A DNA stretch of 64,000 nt from Pomphorhynchus laevis (GCA_012934845.2 WNNJ02001739.1:558001-622000); one strand, 5' to 3'; positions 11,870 through 24,310 are shown, counted from the first letter of the stretch. Translations and numbers: made by a program. Notes: a model not told the origin generated them from the letters alone.

Positions 11870-14800
11870 GTAGTTTTCACTCTTCATGGCTTCAGGTCCA
11901 GTATGATCAGAACCCACAACCGATCCAACACGCCGCGCTCCGACTGAACCATCCGCGGTCTTTCACCACCCCCCCCCCGAAGATTTCAATCCAAGCGGAC
12001 TATGCTGGGTAAACGAGAGATAGGCAGCTTGAGAAACCTTAGCTTTTGCACTGGGGGACGTCCTCTAGAAAACAAGACTAATCCCGAGATAGCCCAAGTA
12101 CCCCAGAGGCGCACTTGGGTTTTCCCTTTCAATGACAGATGCTAGGTCCGTTTCAGGGTCCACCTAGCTCTCTTCTGGATACGTTTCAGTCTATCCAGGT
12201 CAGCTTTCACCGACCAATTCACCGTAACGGTGAACCCCAGGTGTTTTACTCGACTCGTAAAGGTGGGTAGTGGTTGATTTGTCAAAATGGAGGAGATTAC
12301 AGAGAGTGCTAATTTACTTAGTTTTTGCTTTAGTGGAGGGGCGCCATGAAAGACAACCACCTGCGATTTGGGGGAGTTTAAAATAAGATTGGACTTGGGT
12401 AACTGGTTTCTTAATCTTAAAAAGAATCGACTGATGTCCGAGACTACGTCTTTGCATCTGCGTACAGAAAACAGGGCTGTAATATCATCAGCGTATACCA
12501 CTAGACGTTGTTCGCGTTTAAATATTTTAAAGAGTCAAATGGAAGCAGCAATAAATAAGATAGGAGAAAGAGGTGATCCTTGAGGAAAACCTGTAATAGG
12601 GTAGAACTGATGCGCATCAGGGTCGTCTTCATAATGAAACCGCTTGGTGTACATCAGTATCTCCACCCTGTTAACAATTCTCACAGGCAATCAAAGGGAC
12701 TTGAGAGAAGAGATAACAAAGGGAATGGAGATGCGGTCAAATGCACAGAAAAATCAAGGAAAACAGCCACAGCAAGCGGGTGACTTTAGGACAAGAGACC
12801 GGATTTTTCTTTGGAATAAAAACACTTCTACTAATATTGATGCCGGCCACATCGGAGGGGGTGGCTAAAAACATTGTGACGGCCACTTCTCTTCTTTGTT
12901 CAGCTGTCAAAAGCTGACAGACACAAGAAGAGAGTGGATCAACGGATTTTGGAGGTGCAGGAAGAGGCCCCCAGGGGTTAAGAATATCTGAGACAGATAA
13001 ATCTCTTCTCCTAAAGTCTCCCCAAGGCGGGATTGGTAGAGGTGATTGAGTGGCTCCATAATTATGTAGAGATAGTGACTCCTCCAAAACGTGTCAAGAC
13101 CTATTTTTCCAATCCAGCCCAAAGTTCTATCCTACCAACAGACAATCTTTTCCCTTTTGAAAATCTTCTAGAAGGAAGACTGGGCTGGATTAAAGAAAGA
13201 AATGCTTGCCCTCTCCTTACCCAGTTGGAACCTATATCTAGTGCTCCAATATTCTTTCGAGAGAGCTAGTCTGGCAGAAACAGCGAGATTGGGAAGACGG
13301 ATCATATATGCTAAAATCTTGAGTTTTGTCGGAGTGGGACTGTTAATACGACCTTTGTAGATAGTCAAAAGTATCGCGGTAGCTTGCGAAGAGAGGTAGG
13401 AATTAAATTCGGTTCGACTCTCATTACCAATTCGGGGAAGCGTTGGATAGCTGCCTGAAAGAAGGCCACTCTGATAGGATGGAAGTAGAATCTCCTTCGA
13501 AGCAGCGTATCCTCTTCTATCCGCCAACGAATCAGGTCATGAGAGGTGGACAGATGTTGTCGCAACTGCTCCGTGCAGTAGGGTTTCAACAACCACCTCA
13601 TATGGAGCAGTAATAAGTCTAGGAGTGAATTTGTTGATGTGCAATGAAAGGTTGGGACGGTGGTTTGTGAATAAGATAACCGTTTCTGGCTCTGCGGAGT
13701 GCTGCATTAACCCAACGACCAGTTCTGTCGTTGAAGTCACTAAGTACCATGTCGTAACCGCTATCTATAATCATATCCAGGAGGTCACGGTTCTTGTGAA
13801 TCTCATTTGGACGAACATAGACATTGGCTAGACTGAGGCGTTTATTGTTCTTACATAGTGATATAACTAAGCAAGACAGGGTTGAACAAGAATAGTTGAG
13901 TAGAAGAGAAGATCTTAAAGATCATTTAACTATGATTAAAAGACCTTGAGATGAGGTGGAGTGAGGCGGGGTTATATACGGAGTATAGTGGAAACAAATG
14001 TGCTTAGGGATGAAGCGAGTAATGTCGTGAGGGGAGACGGATAGACCGCGTCTTCTGAAGGACCATAGCATCTGCATCTCTACCAGATAGAAATCTAAGG
14101 GCAAAATCACCTCCCGAATTCCACTAAACGATATTGTGTGAAAAAGTCTCATGAGTACTCTGCACTGTGTTAGGTTAGCTGGGTGAGTTTGCTTTTCCCT
14201 AGATGGAACCAGGGGTGGAAAAGTTGCCCTCTCCGCCACTAGCGCCGTCCAGAGTATGCACTTGCCCACTAGCTTTATCTTCATTTCCCTGAAAGGCCTT
14301 TCTCTGTTTATGCATCTTTCCGACTTTAATAGGGGGAATAATGTGGACTGACGCCCTTCTTTTCTTTGATTTCGGTACCGATTGCTTGGGTATTTCCGTT
14401 GGTGTGAGAAGTGAGGACAATAGATTAGAAATCAAACAAATTATTTCGGTGAGGATACTCTTCTTATTGGAATATATTAACCGAATAATGTCCTTACCGT
14501 CATCCTGGAAGCTGAAACGCAGACTGAATCATGGACGGCTTTGCATATTTGGGAGCTTGGGTCATTTAAGTTCTTCTATAGCTTTTGAAATAATTACATT
14601 TCTGGGATCATGCGGGATGATCACCTTTACAATTCGAGCAGACAGGGGGAGCCTTGCATTTCACCCCCTTCAGAAGGCTAACACAGAAGTCGGAGCTACA
14701 GACTCCACAAATTTTTGGGGTAGTGCATGTAGACCCCCAATGGCCCTTTGATGACATAATTGGAGTGGGATAGGTCATGTTATCTTCTTCTAAGATAGAA

Positions 14801-15060
14801 AATCTAAAGTTGTACCTCAGGAAGGGCTTAGATGCAGACATGGCTAGAATCTAAGCATGGCTGGAGTCAACAGAGCAAAAGGCGATCGGTAAATCATGAC
14901 CGGCCTTACTTTTCAACGGACGAACCGACGGCAGTTTGTATAATGTTTTCAGTAAGTTCAAATCTTCCACCTCTAAGTGAGGCGGGAAATTAGTTATTTT
15001 AACGGAAGCCTGGATAGTCTTAAATTCCAACTTTCCTAAGTGTATAAGATTCTTCTCAAA
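11870..15060 (-). mobile_element. Jockey/R1-like LINE, decayed (LINE-C)
   Basis: This GC-richer block reads on the minus strand as a non-LTR element from 15,060 down to about 11,870. ORF1 (about 15,060-14,200) has a gag-like N-terminus (FKTIQASVKITNFPPHLE) and zinc-knuckle pieces ICGVCSSDFC and VCSNCKGDHPA, with a stop where a Trp or similar residue would precede SQKC. At about 13,740-13,670 DFNDRTGRWVNAA looks like an endonuclease segment. The RT palm is at 12,590-12,470: QGSPLSPILFIAAS, then VVYADDITALF. A post-palm HLGFTVTVNWSVKADLDRLK follows at about 12,200. Stops and frame changes are frequent. The 3' part contains a run of ten C (11,970-11,985 on the plus strand). Three lines support the call: motif order, orientation and composition. 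Clade assignment (Jockey rather than R1) is tentative. Confidence 0.82.
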
Positions 15061-16230
15061 AAATTGCTACATTCGTGTTATTTATCCATGTTATTTATTT
15101 TATTAAGAAAATCTTTATTATTATTAAAATTGTGAACCGATGAAATAAAATAGCGAATAGGAAAAAAACGAAAACATTCTAAGCAATAAATTCAAACAAT
15201 CTATTATTTATAAACTTGAAGCAAAACAAAATAAAAATGTAAAATTATCAAATGATAAGTAAAACATTTTTCCTTTATTAAAAGGATTTCGTTTATATTA
15301 ATTTAAAAATAAAGTCAGCTTTATTACCAACCGTAAAGTTATCTTTTAGCTTTTAATATAAAACGCTTCTACCATCTTGCGTTTAAAGGTACTGGATTCT
15401 TTTGATAATATGGTAGTTCTATCGAAATCAATAATGCGATCATTATTAATTAAGAAACTGTTTGTTCCGCTTAAAATAACACAAAATGATAGCATAAAAT
15501 GTAATTTTGTATTTTTCATTTTTCTGTTTCCAGTTTCTGAAGATGCTAGTAGTTATTAGCAAAATATAAATAATTTTGTTGACTTTCAATTACACCTGAT
15601 CGTTCCAGAATATTTAAATAATTGATTATTAATTTAATAATTATTTAAAATGAATTATTTATTTTATTTAAAATACAAACTAAAATAGTAGCTTGTGATG
15701 TACTTTTGTAACTTGTAATAAATATGAGCCAATGGGTTTGAGTTTATATATGAATTAAGTGACATGTTAACTTTTATATTTTAAAAAACATGTGATAAAA
15801 ACTTTTATATTTTAGAAACATGTGATTATTGATTTTGTAGCTTAGACTTGTAAGTTTTTATTTTCATATAACTAAAACTAAATCATAGCTATTTTCATAT
15901 AACTAAAACTAAATCATAGCTCAATCTATCAGTTTAGCTAAAACTGAAATATCTGCATTATGTAATAATATAATTAATTTAATTACCGGATTATAATAAC
16001 CAGAAAAATAAGAAAAATAGACTTAAAAATATTAAAACAGATAGTATTAATAAATAATATTAATATTATTAACTTTAAGTATTAATCGTTTAGAATCTAA
16101 AAAAGGCTTCGTATTTTATAAAATTAGTAAAAGTCAGTCGACAATTTAAAATGCATTTAAGTGGTTAACTTCTCGTATAAAGTATGAAAATATAAATAGT
16201 ATAATTTTATTTCATACAATTACATAAAGT
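15061..16230. other. Spacer, mostly without recognised features
   Basis: AT-rich DNA between LINE-C and the Pmp3-like gene. It contains the dispersed repeat at 15,530-15,625 (listed separately) and a local direct repeat of TTTTCATATAACTAAAACT at about 15,859-15,915. Part of 15,925-15,975 resembles 11,525-11,575 (TTTAGCTAAAA, TGAAATATCTGCATTATG), so another short dispersed repeat is likely. Confidence 0.5.
15530..15625 (+). repeat. Dispersed repeat with a hammerhead-like motif
   Basis: Starts TTTCTGAAGATGCTAG and continues with TTATTAGCAAAATAT, then TTTTGTTGACTTTC and ACACCTGATCG. A relative lies at 36,465-36,575 (TTTCTGAAGATGCTA, then TTTTTGTTGTCGTTC and TACCTGATTG). CTGAAGA, a GCTA/TAGC stem and AAAA or GAAA match the order of hammerhead core boxes, here with the GAAA decayed. 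Confidence 0.45.
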
Positions 16231-16234
16231 ACAA

Positions 16235-16429
16235 TTAATCTTCAAATTTTCCTATTCCAAACACAATTAGACAAATCGCGTGAATCAAACCAGGAAAGTA
16301 AAAGAATATTGTCAAACAAATATTAATGAATACAGCCAAGCAGCATTTGTCCATCTTTGTATACACAGCCAGTGGAGGAATAAATACCGCTAACATAAGT
16401 AATAGAATATCGGCGAATCTAAAATCCAT
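16235..16429 (-). CDS. Pmp3/UPF0057-type small membrane protein
   Basis: A 64-residue single-exon ORF matches the Pmp3 (plasma membrane proteolipid 3, UPF0057) family in length and layout. It has two hydrophobic helices separated by a short polar loop. Helix 1 (about residues 6-23) contains LAVFIPPLAVY, the family signature with the paired prolines. Helix 2 (about 32-58) contains FINICLTIFFYFPGLIHAIC, matching the family pattern INxxLTxLxxxPGxxHAxx. Yeast, plant and nematode members sit in the plasma membrane and affect membrane potential and salt tolerance. The role here is not known. The Asp/Lys-rich loop between helices (TKMDKCC) differs from the usual Gly-Cys loop. The gene is isolated, and no upstream exon is needed. 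Its composition matches the AT-rich surroundings, so recent transfer or contamination is not suggested. Confidence 0.82.
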   Translation of the reverse strand: MDFRFADILLLMLAVFIPPLAVYTKMDKCCLAVFINICLTIFFYFPGLIHAICLIVFGIGKFED

Positions 16430-16799
16430 TTCTGTAGAAATCCTTTGAAATTAGCTGCTATTAGTGATTTTCTAAAATTGTTATGTTCTCCTAAGCTCTT
16501 TTACACTTCTGCCAACTTTAATGTACAAATTTTGTAGGTAAATCCAATTGCATAATATACTAATTATATTCGTAATCTTCACTGAAGCATATAGAATTAC
16601 ACCCGAAAAAATTGGATCATATATCTATTACCGTGAAGGGTTATACATTCAGCCAACTGATATTTCTTGATTGTTATCGCTAAATCGTTTTGATTAATTG
16701 TTGAAGCGAACGCATGAATAAAATTGTTTGAAAATTGTTTGATAACACAAGAAGTCAGAAACGATAAAATTACGGTAGTTACAGCTGGCATGGCTTTAT

Positions 16800-17890
16800 A
16801 ATTATTTAGAATTATCGCCTAATTTTGAAATTGCTTAATTCGCTCATAATTGTAAATTAAAAGTACTAAGTCGATAAATAAAAAAAATGGTTCAAACTTT
16901 TTTGAATTGTTATAAACAAAACAAAATACAAAGATAATTAAGGATATTTATTAAAATCAAAATTTACTCTGTAGATCAGACAATTAAAAAATTTGTCGTT
17001 TAATTCATTTAATAAATTAGGTTATATTAGGTAATCGTAATGTTAAAAAGAACGAAACAAATTATTTTTTATTAATAATATATAAATTAAATTTATCAAA
17101 TAATTAAATAAATTTAAATTTTTTATATTAATTTTTACTTTTAATTTATATTAAAAATAGATTAATATTTATATTTTTATAATATTATATTTTTAAAAGT
17201 ACGAAACAATTTATTTTAAACAATAATTAAATAAATAAAATTTATTAAATGATTAAATAAATTTATATTTTGAATATTAATTTATATTTTTAATTTATAT
17301 TAAAAATATAAATTAAGATTTATATATTTAATAATATTACATTTTTATAATAATTTGTAATTTTTAAATTTATATTTTTAGTATAAAAAAATAAAAATTA
17401 ATATTAAAAATATATTTTCAAATTATTAATAAATAGCTAACTGGTGTTGGAATTAGACAAAAATTTACACTTTTACGTTATAAATCCGCAGGTCTAATAA
17501 TTTTTTATTCATATTTTAAATATTATTAATGAATAATATGTAACTTAATGTACGATTAAGTATAATATAACTTAATGTACGATTTGGTAGTTATTAATTC
17601 TTATAAGTTAGTACTTATAACTTAGTACTTGAGTGAAGAATCCTTTTCTTTGCAATAGAGAAAATTAATTTTGAGCGAATTTGACTTTCTAAGTTAAATT
17701 AATTGCATAATTAATACGAGATAAGGAAATTGATGTAAATAATCATTTAATGTTCAGAATTCTTCGAATGTTTTTCTTTTTAACAACTTTTAAAGTAGGA
17801 TATTACCGAGATAACACATTTGAAAATATGATTAATATTCTTTTTAAGTATGAAATTGAATCAAAGCATTTAAATATCGGATTTGCAAAT
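16800..17890. other. AT-rich spacer without recognised genes
   Basis: Extremely AT-rich DNA. Two diverged copies of a segment of about 120 bp are visible at about 17,040-17,180 and 17,195-17,340 (GTACGAAACAA, then TTAAATAAATT and TTAATTTATATTAAAAATA), so a small local tandem duplication is present. The word TATAACTTAATGTACGATT recurs around 17,535-17,585. No coding signal. Confidence 0.55.
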
Positions 17891-17899
17891 CAAAATTTG

Positions 17900-19381
17900 T
17901 TAAAGCAATGCTCTAATTGAATATAGACTTTCGATTTTAGTTTTGTTACTAAAATTAGTTTTATCATTATTTCCACACCGAATGCTGTTAACATGCTTAA
18001 ATCCAATTGGGAATGAAATTGCTTTCTTTGATATTCGTTGAATTGCATATCTATATAAAGAACTTTGTCTGTTACCTTTCTTATTTTTTCTAATTGTCGA
18101 ATTAAATTCAGAATCAAAAATATCCGCATTCTGTGGATCATCTGCTATCTTACGAAAATGCTTGTAAAATTCAATAGAAGAATTCACACAGAAAAATCTT
18201 AAAGCAACTACTGTATGATTATCCTTTGTTTTTAAGGTGATGAAACCCGGTCTCGGCTGCTTTATATCACTTCGCCAATCAATTGTCGTATCAATCAGTA
18301 TAAATCCTGATCCCAATTCTCCGATAATCAATTGAAGCTTGCGCGGCTTACTTTTAAAGAGACCAATATTAAACACCAAAATTGGTACACCGATATAAAG
18401 TCGTTTCCACTCGGTTAGCGTCAAGGCAGCGTCCACTGAATTAATAAACATGATTGCAGGACTTGTTGAAACGTACACGGATGATCCCATGCATTTGTAA
18501 AACTGCGTGATAAACATGCGCTCATTATCATTCAGCATACTAACTGCATCGTTAATTTCGTAGTTATGCGCCCTCCCTCGAGTTAAAGTCATTGTTCCAT
18601 CACTGATATTCTCATTTGTCGGCAAACAATTGTATTGATTGTAATGATGTTCAATGGGTTGGAAGATTGGCGTGTGATTAATTCGATTTACAAGTAAATT
18701 TTCAGATACATAATCAATGACATCGGACGATGCGATCGGATAGTCGTCTTCTGCTGGTGGTCGTCGCAGATCATCCGCATAACTGCTGATCTTATTTTCC
18801 ACTGAAAAGTCTTCCCTAGCTGGCTGCATTGAGGTAACAAATATGGGATCTTTCGAAAAATTATCTTGGTGTGTATATGAGTGAATGTTTCTGTGTAGAA
18901 AATTACGATTATCAGCATATCTGGGCATCATTATTGTAACTGGTTTATACAACGAAGGATCTAGTAAGTTCTTCTTTGAGGTACTAACCTGAATACCGAC
19001 AGATTTTCCCATACTTTGCAAAGGTCTCTCTATCGCCTTAATTTGTTCAATTGGATTTTTGTCGATTACGTTACTGCTAGTAATAATTGATGTGTGATGA
19101 TTGGGTTTTCTCGATTTTGTTAATCGGCTCCAAAAACTGTGTCCTTTGACTTTAGGGCCGACTTCGTCATTTTGAGTTTTGGTCGATTTGAATCGATTAT
19201 AAATTACGTTAATATTGTCACCATCGCGTTGTTGATCAGTTCTCCGCCCATTAATGAGTTTCTCATCGATCTCTGCCTTATCATTTGCTCCCTTAATTTT
19301 CTTGCTGTAGATTAATGCTCTAGGATCTGTATAAAACGTTTGTTGATCTTGATTGCGACGATGTGATTGCTTCTGAACCAT
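17900..19381 (-). CDS. Uncharacterised protein with an ordered C-terminal domain
   Basis: A long uninterrupted minus-strand frame encodes about 493 residues from ATG at 19,381. The frame stays open upstream to about 19,423, where a pyrimidine-rich stretch ending TTCAG could be a splice acceptor, so the true start may lie in an unseen exon. Residues 1-280 are polar and rich in Asn, Asp, Arg and Lys, probably disordered. From about residue 285 the sequence becomes ordered: EINDAVSMLNDNERMFITQF, then GVPILVFNIG, LQLIIGELGSGFILID, FITLKTKDNHTVVALRF and SIEFYKHFRKIADDP. The alternating hydrophobic strands ending in a helix suggest a PH/PTB/WH1-like fold; this is inference only, as I do not recognise the family. 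The tail is basic (about residues 420-493). No signal peptide or membrane segment. Its composition and length show that it is a real host gene. Confidence 0.75.
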   Translation of the reverse strand: MVQKQSHRRNQDQQTFYTDPRALIYSKKIKGANDKAEIDEKLINGRRTDQQRDGDNINVIYNRFKSTKTQNDEVGPKVKGHSFWSRLTKSRKPNHHTSIITSSNVIDKNPIEQIKAIERPLQSMGKSVGIQVSTSKKNLLDPSLYKPVTIMMPRYADNRNFLHRNIHSYTHQDNFSKDPIFVTSMQPAREDFSVENKISSYADDLRRPPAEDDYPIASSDVIDYVSENLLVNRINHTPIFQPIEHHYNQYNCLPTNENISDGTMTLTRGRAHNYEINDAVSMLNDNERMFITQFYKCMGSSVYVSTSPAIMFINSVDAALTLTEWKRLYIGVPILVFNIGLFKSKPRKLQLIIGELGSGFILIDTTIDWRSDIKQPRPGFITLKTKDNHTVVALRFFCVNSSIEFYKHFRKIADDPQNADIFDSEFNSTIRKNKKGNRQSSLYRYAIQRISKKAISFPIGFKHVNSIRCGNNDKTNFSNKTKIESLYSIRALL

Positions 19382-19429
19382 ATTTTTTAAATTGAAAAAG
19401 CACGTTTGCAATTCTCTGAACACAGAATA

Positions 19430-22070
19430 TAGAGAACTTAGCAGTGATGTGTTTCAAATGAAAAACAAAATATATGAATCCAAAGTTCATATAAAAAAAT
19501 GCGAAGCAACCATATGATCTTAGAAACTATCAGTTGTTTGATTGTTTACTAAAAACAACAGGATTATGCCAACGAAATATCGAAAAATTATTATATTTCT
19601 GCTAAAACTTTGATGCAACTGATTTTACCAAATTATTTCCCTCCCTTTTCGTCTATTCCTAAATTATGCAAAGCGTTTGTTTCGTGTGTTCTTTATTGTC
19701 ACATATAATGGCTGCTTAAGCAGTGGTTGTAAAACAGTGGTTCAATATTTCATCAGCGCATATCGCTTAATGATAACATAGAGAGAACTTTTCCTTCTAA
19801 ATGACATAGAAATATTATGACGCATTAAGGAAAACAAATAGTTCAACTATTTTACAGCTATTTGTTAAATCTCCTTGTTTACTGTTATCGTATCTTCACC
19901 TAGCGATCGACTTATGGCGCTGTATTTCGTTCAAAAGTCCTCTATAGCTAATAGAATTTCAAAAATACTACAACACATGCTTTTAAATACATTTGGTTTT
20001 TTAGATATTCTAAAGTAGCTGGTTTTAAACCAGCTACGGAAATAATAACAATGGATAGAAATTATTTAAACCATTCGCGATCCACGCTATTATTTGAAAA
20101 TAAAAACAAAATTCTCGGTCTCAGATACGAGATTTAATTTTTGTAAAATTTTAATATCTCAATTAAAAAAATCTGTTCAATTTCGATTAAGATTTTATAA
20201 AAAACCCAAATGGTTCTCTTTTTGGGTTTAGAGAACCCGAATGGTTCTCTTTTATGGGTCGAAATTTTTTTGTTCTTAAAAATAGGTTTTTTAAAGGTTG
20301 TGGAGATATAAGATCGTATTAGTGATTTTTATTAATGATTTTAATTTATTATTAATGATTTTATAATTCACATTAATAATTAAATTATAAACAGTTAGTC
20401 ATTAAGTAATCAAGTTTGCTATTAAGGCATTTAGTTTATATTAAGTTTAAAATTTGCAAGTAATTATTAAAAGTACTTATAATTGGTCAGCAAAACTTAA
20501 TGCATAAACAAATTATCTTGTTGCTTTCAATTTTGAAGTTAAAATTATTTCATAAAAGAATTGGACATCGGAAACCTTTGTAAGTTTCTTTCAGATTTTT
20601 ATTAATTAAAATTAATAAATAATAATTAATGATTATTTATATTTTCAGCCTAATAATAACTTTTAATAATTTATTTTAATAATTTATTCACAACTTATTT
20701 CTAGCAATGTTTTTATACTTAAAATTATTAATTAACCCTACGCCGGTAATACATTTACAAGAGTGAAAAAGATGAAAGAAGCTATCCTTACAGTTATTGA
20801 AACTCTTAAGCAATATACAACAACATGCTATTTAAAGCTTGCAACGCCTAAATGACTTGCAAGCTTTCCGATTGCATATAATGGGAAATAAGTGGAAATT
20901 TAGATTACACTTATTACAAGTCACAGAGATGCAGACATTAGGTTATAAAACAAATTGCGATTGATTAAAAATGATTATATGTTGCTTACAACTAATAACA
21001 AACAATTTAAATATTAATATAATAATAAACCACAAATACGGTTTCGTTATCTCAGGGCTGTATCAGGAACCTTAAAAAATTGCGGTTTACCGAAGCAGAA
21101 CTTCAAATCAGTAAGGGAAAGTTGATTATATGCATCATGGAACGGTATAGTTTCCACTTACCGCGATGTTTAATTCTACCCTATGACAGATCTTCGCACG
21201 GATTAAAAATTTGAAGATGCAATGAGTACTTTGGTAATACAAAGAAAGTGATAAATGTGTATCTCCTTTTCACAACCTGTAATATAAAGTAACAAAATAA
21301 ATGCACTAACCTTTTATAATTTTGTATGAAGACGTAAGATTGAAACAATTTCAAAAATGCTTGATAATTAATGACATCTACAGAGAAAATAACAGACGCT
21401 ACGGATACCTTGAATTGTACTAATTTATTCAAAGAAAATAAATTTCAAAATAATATACATACACCACGAGTACCTTGAATTGTACTAATTTACTCAAAAT
21501 TAGTACAATTTTGAATAAAATTGTACTAATTTTTTAAATCGTACAGAATTTCTTATAAAATTGAACATTTACATTCTTAAGAAATGTCCAATTTGATCGG
21601 TAAAAAACGTTCTACAAATTTGTTCAATTCTGTAGGTCACATTCGTTCTGGTTATGTAGTTACATTTCTGTTTCCTTACTACTTTTTATGCTAACTTTTG
21701 TTTAATTATTTTTTATTAAAAAATATTTTTTTTACTTTTAATTTCTTCGTTCAAATATTTCATATAAATTCAATTTTATAAAGATACAAGTTGTAAATTA
21801 TTTCAGTTGTTGTTTAAGATTAATGATTTCAATATTTTACAAATTTTATGATGTGATGAATGTGTAATTTTATTTAACAAAGTAACTTTATTCTACACTT
21901 CTTTTATATTTTGTTGAAGTTATATCCTAATTTTCTCTAGTAAAACGATCATTAAGGAGATAATCTTATCGACTTTAATTATAAAGATAATCAACTTTTA
22001 ATTTATTATTTAAAGTTGTTATTTTATTTATTTTATTTTACTAGTTTTTAAATTTATTATTTAATATATA
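19430..22070. other. Spacer without recognised genes
   Basis: AT-rich DNA. At 20,205-20,270 a short imperfect tandem repeat contains AATGGTTCTCTTTT twice, with CCCAAA or CCCGAA before it. At 21,420-21,490 ACCTTGAATTGTACTAATTTA appears in two near copies. No coding frame with protein-like composition was seen. Confidence 0.5.
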
Positions 22071-22078
22071 TTGTTATT

Positions 22079-22492
22079 GCGAAAAATCGATTGAAACTGT
22101 TGTCCAGGAGCCAAAGTTGGCTACGATTTAATTTTAATCCATATTTGCTGCTAAATAGCTGGACTTCGGCTCCATCAGTCTAATGTATCACTCCGAAACA
22201 TTCCTAACCACCCAGCAGTCATCGTCAGTCGGATGAAGTGGTTAGGGTACGTTTCGACTGCTTTTGTGATAACTGTAAAGACATCAGCAATTCCTCATGA
22301 TGCTAGACGAAGCTCAGGTGCATAATGCGTTGAAACTGGCTTGTTGCATGTGTGGACATACTAGTAATTCTTTATATGCACAAATGCGTACCCGTTGATT
22401 ACGAGGACACTGTATTTCTCACAGGATTCAAAAAAATGTTTTATTTTATAAATTATAAGTGCGAAAAATTGCTTGAAACTGTGGTCCAGGAG
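22079..22492. repeat. Direct repeats about 382 bp apart
   Basis: GCGAAAAAT(C/T)G(A/C)TTGAAACTG followed by T(T/G)GTCCAGGAG occurs at 22,079-22,110 and again at 22,461-22,492. This looks like one unit of about 382 bp plus the start of a second. The spacing is almost the same as the 380-bp unit at 1,224-1,603, and both contain GTCCAGGA and a TAG(A)CTGGACTTCG word. The body is less AT-rich than its flanks and has no ORF. A related non-autonomous repeat family is possible. Confidence 0.5.
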
Positions 22493-22499
22493 TATATAT

Positions 22500-23930
22500 A
22501 TAATAACAAGTATATATTATACATATAATATATAAAATATATAATTTATTTATATATTATTTCTTATACATAATCTTGTTATTGATGTACGTATGCTAAC
22601 TGTCTTGTACTGAAGAAGGAAATAATATATACAATCTAATATATATATTAAATTCGATGAACTGGTAATTCCATATTTCGTAGTGCAAAAAAAGTTCGCC
22701 TTTTATTTTCGTATAACTTTGAATGATAAACTTTAATAAATTACAAAATGTCATGATCGAATGTTTGATGCATATTGTTAACAATCCTCTAAAACTGGAG
22801 TTAAACATTCAAATTATATTTATCTTAGTTTCGAAGAATCAAATGGGTTAACAAACCAGTAATCCGTAGGACATTTATTAACCAAAAAGTAAGGGATTCG
22901 CTTTTTGCACATGTCATTTAGTGTGTAATTGTGTTTTCTGTATTTGTGTTACGTATTTCTGTTTTCATGCTGGTCAATATGAAGATGAACTTGCTTGTAG
23001 TTTGTTTTATTAAGATAAAAAAAGAAACTCAATACTCAGAAAGCAAACAATTAAAAATAACTTTAATTTTCGCGTTAACAAATACTCTAACAATTATCGA
23101 TATTGCATCTTGCATTACCTATTTATTTTGTTATTGATGCACGGTGCATACGACTTTTGTAGCAATTTATCCTTCAATGTAATATGAAGCCCATTTAAAA
23201 CTAGTTCGAAAGAAATTGCATTTTCTTCTTTTTAGGAAGAGAATAAAACAGAACGTTCTTCTTCTAAATGTAAATACTTCATTTAAATACAAGATATTAT
23301 TTGTTATATCCGTGAGAGTAAATGTGAATTTTGCCGTATAAAATTTATATGTAGATGAATAAGGCTGAATTAGGCCTTTCAATAAAGCAATTTCTTTAAT
23401 TTCACTATTATCCACAAATATTTAATATATCCAATTTTTTATATCCAAATATCCAATTTTTTATTTATACAAAGTAACCACAAATATTTAATATTCTATC
23501 GAAACATTAAAAATAAATTCAAGTTTTATTTGCTGGGTATGACCTTACTATTTAATAAATTAAGAAAACCAGCAGGTCTTTTTTCAATTCAAGGATTTTG
23601 AAAAATATTTAAAAGTATTTTAAATATTTATTAATATTTATTTTTAATATCTTAAATATTACTTTAATTTATTTTAAATTAAAGTAATATAAATATGCAT
23701 ACAATATTTACAGAACATATATTTAAAAAAGAATTAATTAACTTTATATAAGATCACTTTACTAAAGCTATATATTTTGCATTATGCATAAATTAAAAAA
23801 TTAAATATCTTAATCTATTTTTTTAGATTAATTTAAAAATTAATTAATTATAGATTAATTTTAATTTAGTGAAGCGATTAACAGATATATTTTGTTTCAA
23901 AATAACGTCTGAAGGTCATCAGACGGTACT
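22500..23930. other. AT-rich spacer without recognised genes
   Basis: No recognised gene or element. Short reading frames here have the composition of random AT-rich DNA. Confidence 0.5.
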
Positions 23931-23939
23931 TAAATAAGT

Positions 23940-24310
23940 AATAAAATTATCTATAATTTAGATTTTTATAAGATAAGAATTTTTAAAACTCAAAATATAA
24001 AGTATTAGAATAAATACTTATTAGAGGCAATTTTGAGGATCTGCCAAGTTATCAGGTTTTCATCGACCACATAGCAGCTGAGATCATAGGCTAGGAATTG
24101 AGTACGTGAGTTCATTGGCCTTTTGCATATCGGACCATTTTTATCGACAATATTTTTATCTTTTTTAGTAAAATGAAAATTTATAAAAATAATGTCGTAT
24201 CAATAAGTATTTATAACAGATGCCATTAGTAACACAAAGTCCACAGATCAATAATGACATGTCAGTAAAACAAATCAGATCAAATAACTGAGTCTACGTA
24301 TTTTGTACCT
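23940..24310 (-). repeat. PLE-like tail modules, decayed
   Basis: Positions 23,950-24,115 align with 26,950-27,125: ATTTTTATAAGATAAGAA, TTTTAAAACTCA, ATTTTGAGGA and TATCAGGTTTTC follow in the same order. At 24,270-24,300 the hallmark AACTGAGTCTACGTATTTTG appears, as at 26,880, 28,300, 32,225 and 35,543. Orientation is that of the minus-strand copies. Confidence 0.5.

Noticed and set aside
11806-15060. Several plus-strand ORFs of 60-140 codons in the GC-richer block
   Set aside because: They are shadows of the minus-strand LINE-C, whose zinc-knuckle and YADD motifs are on the other strand.
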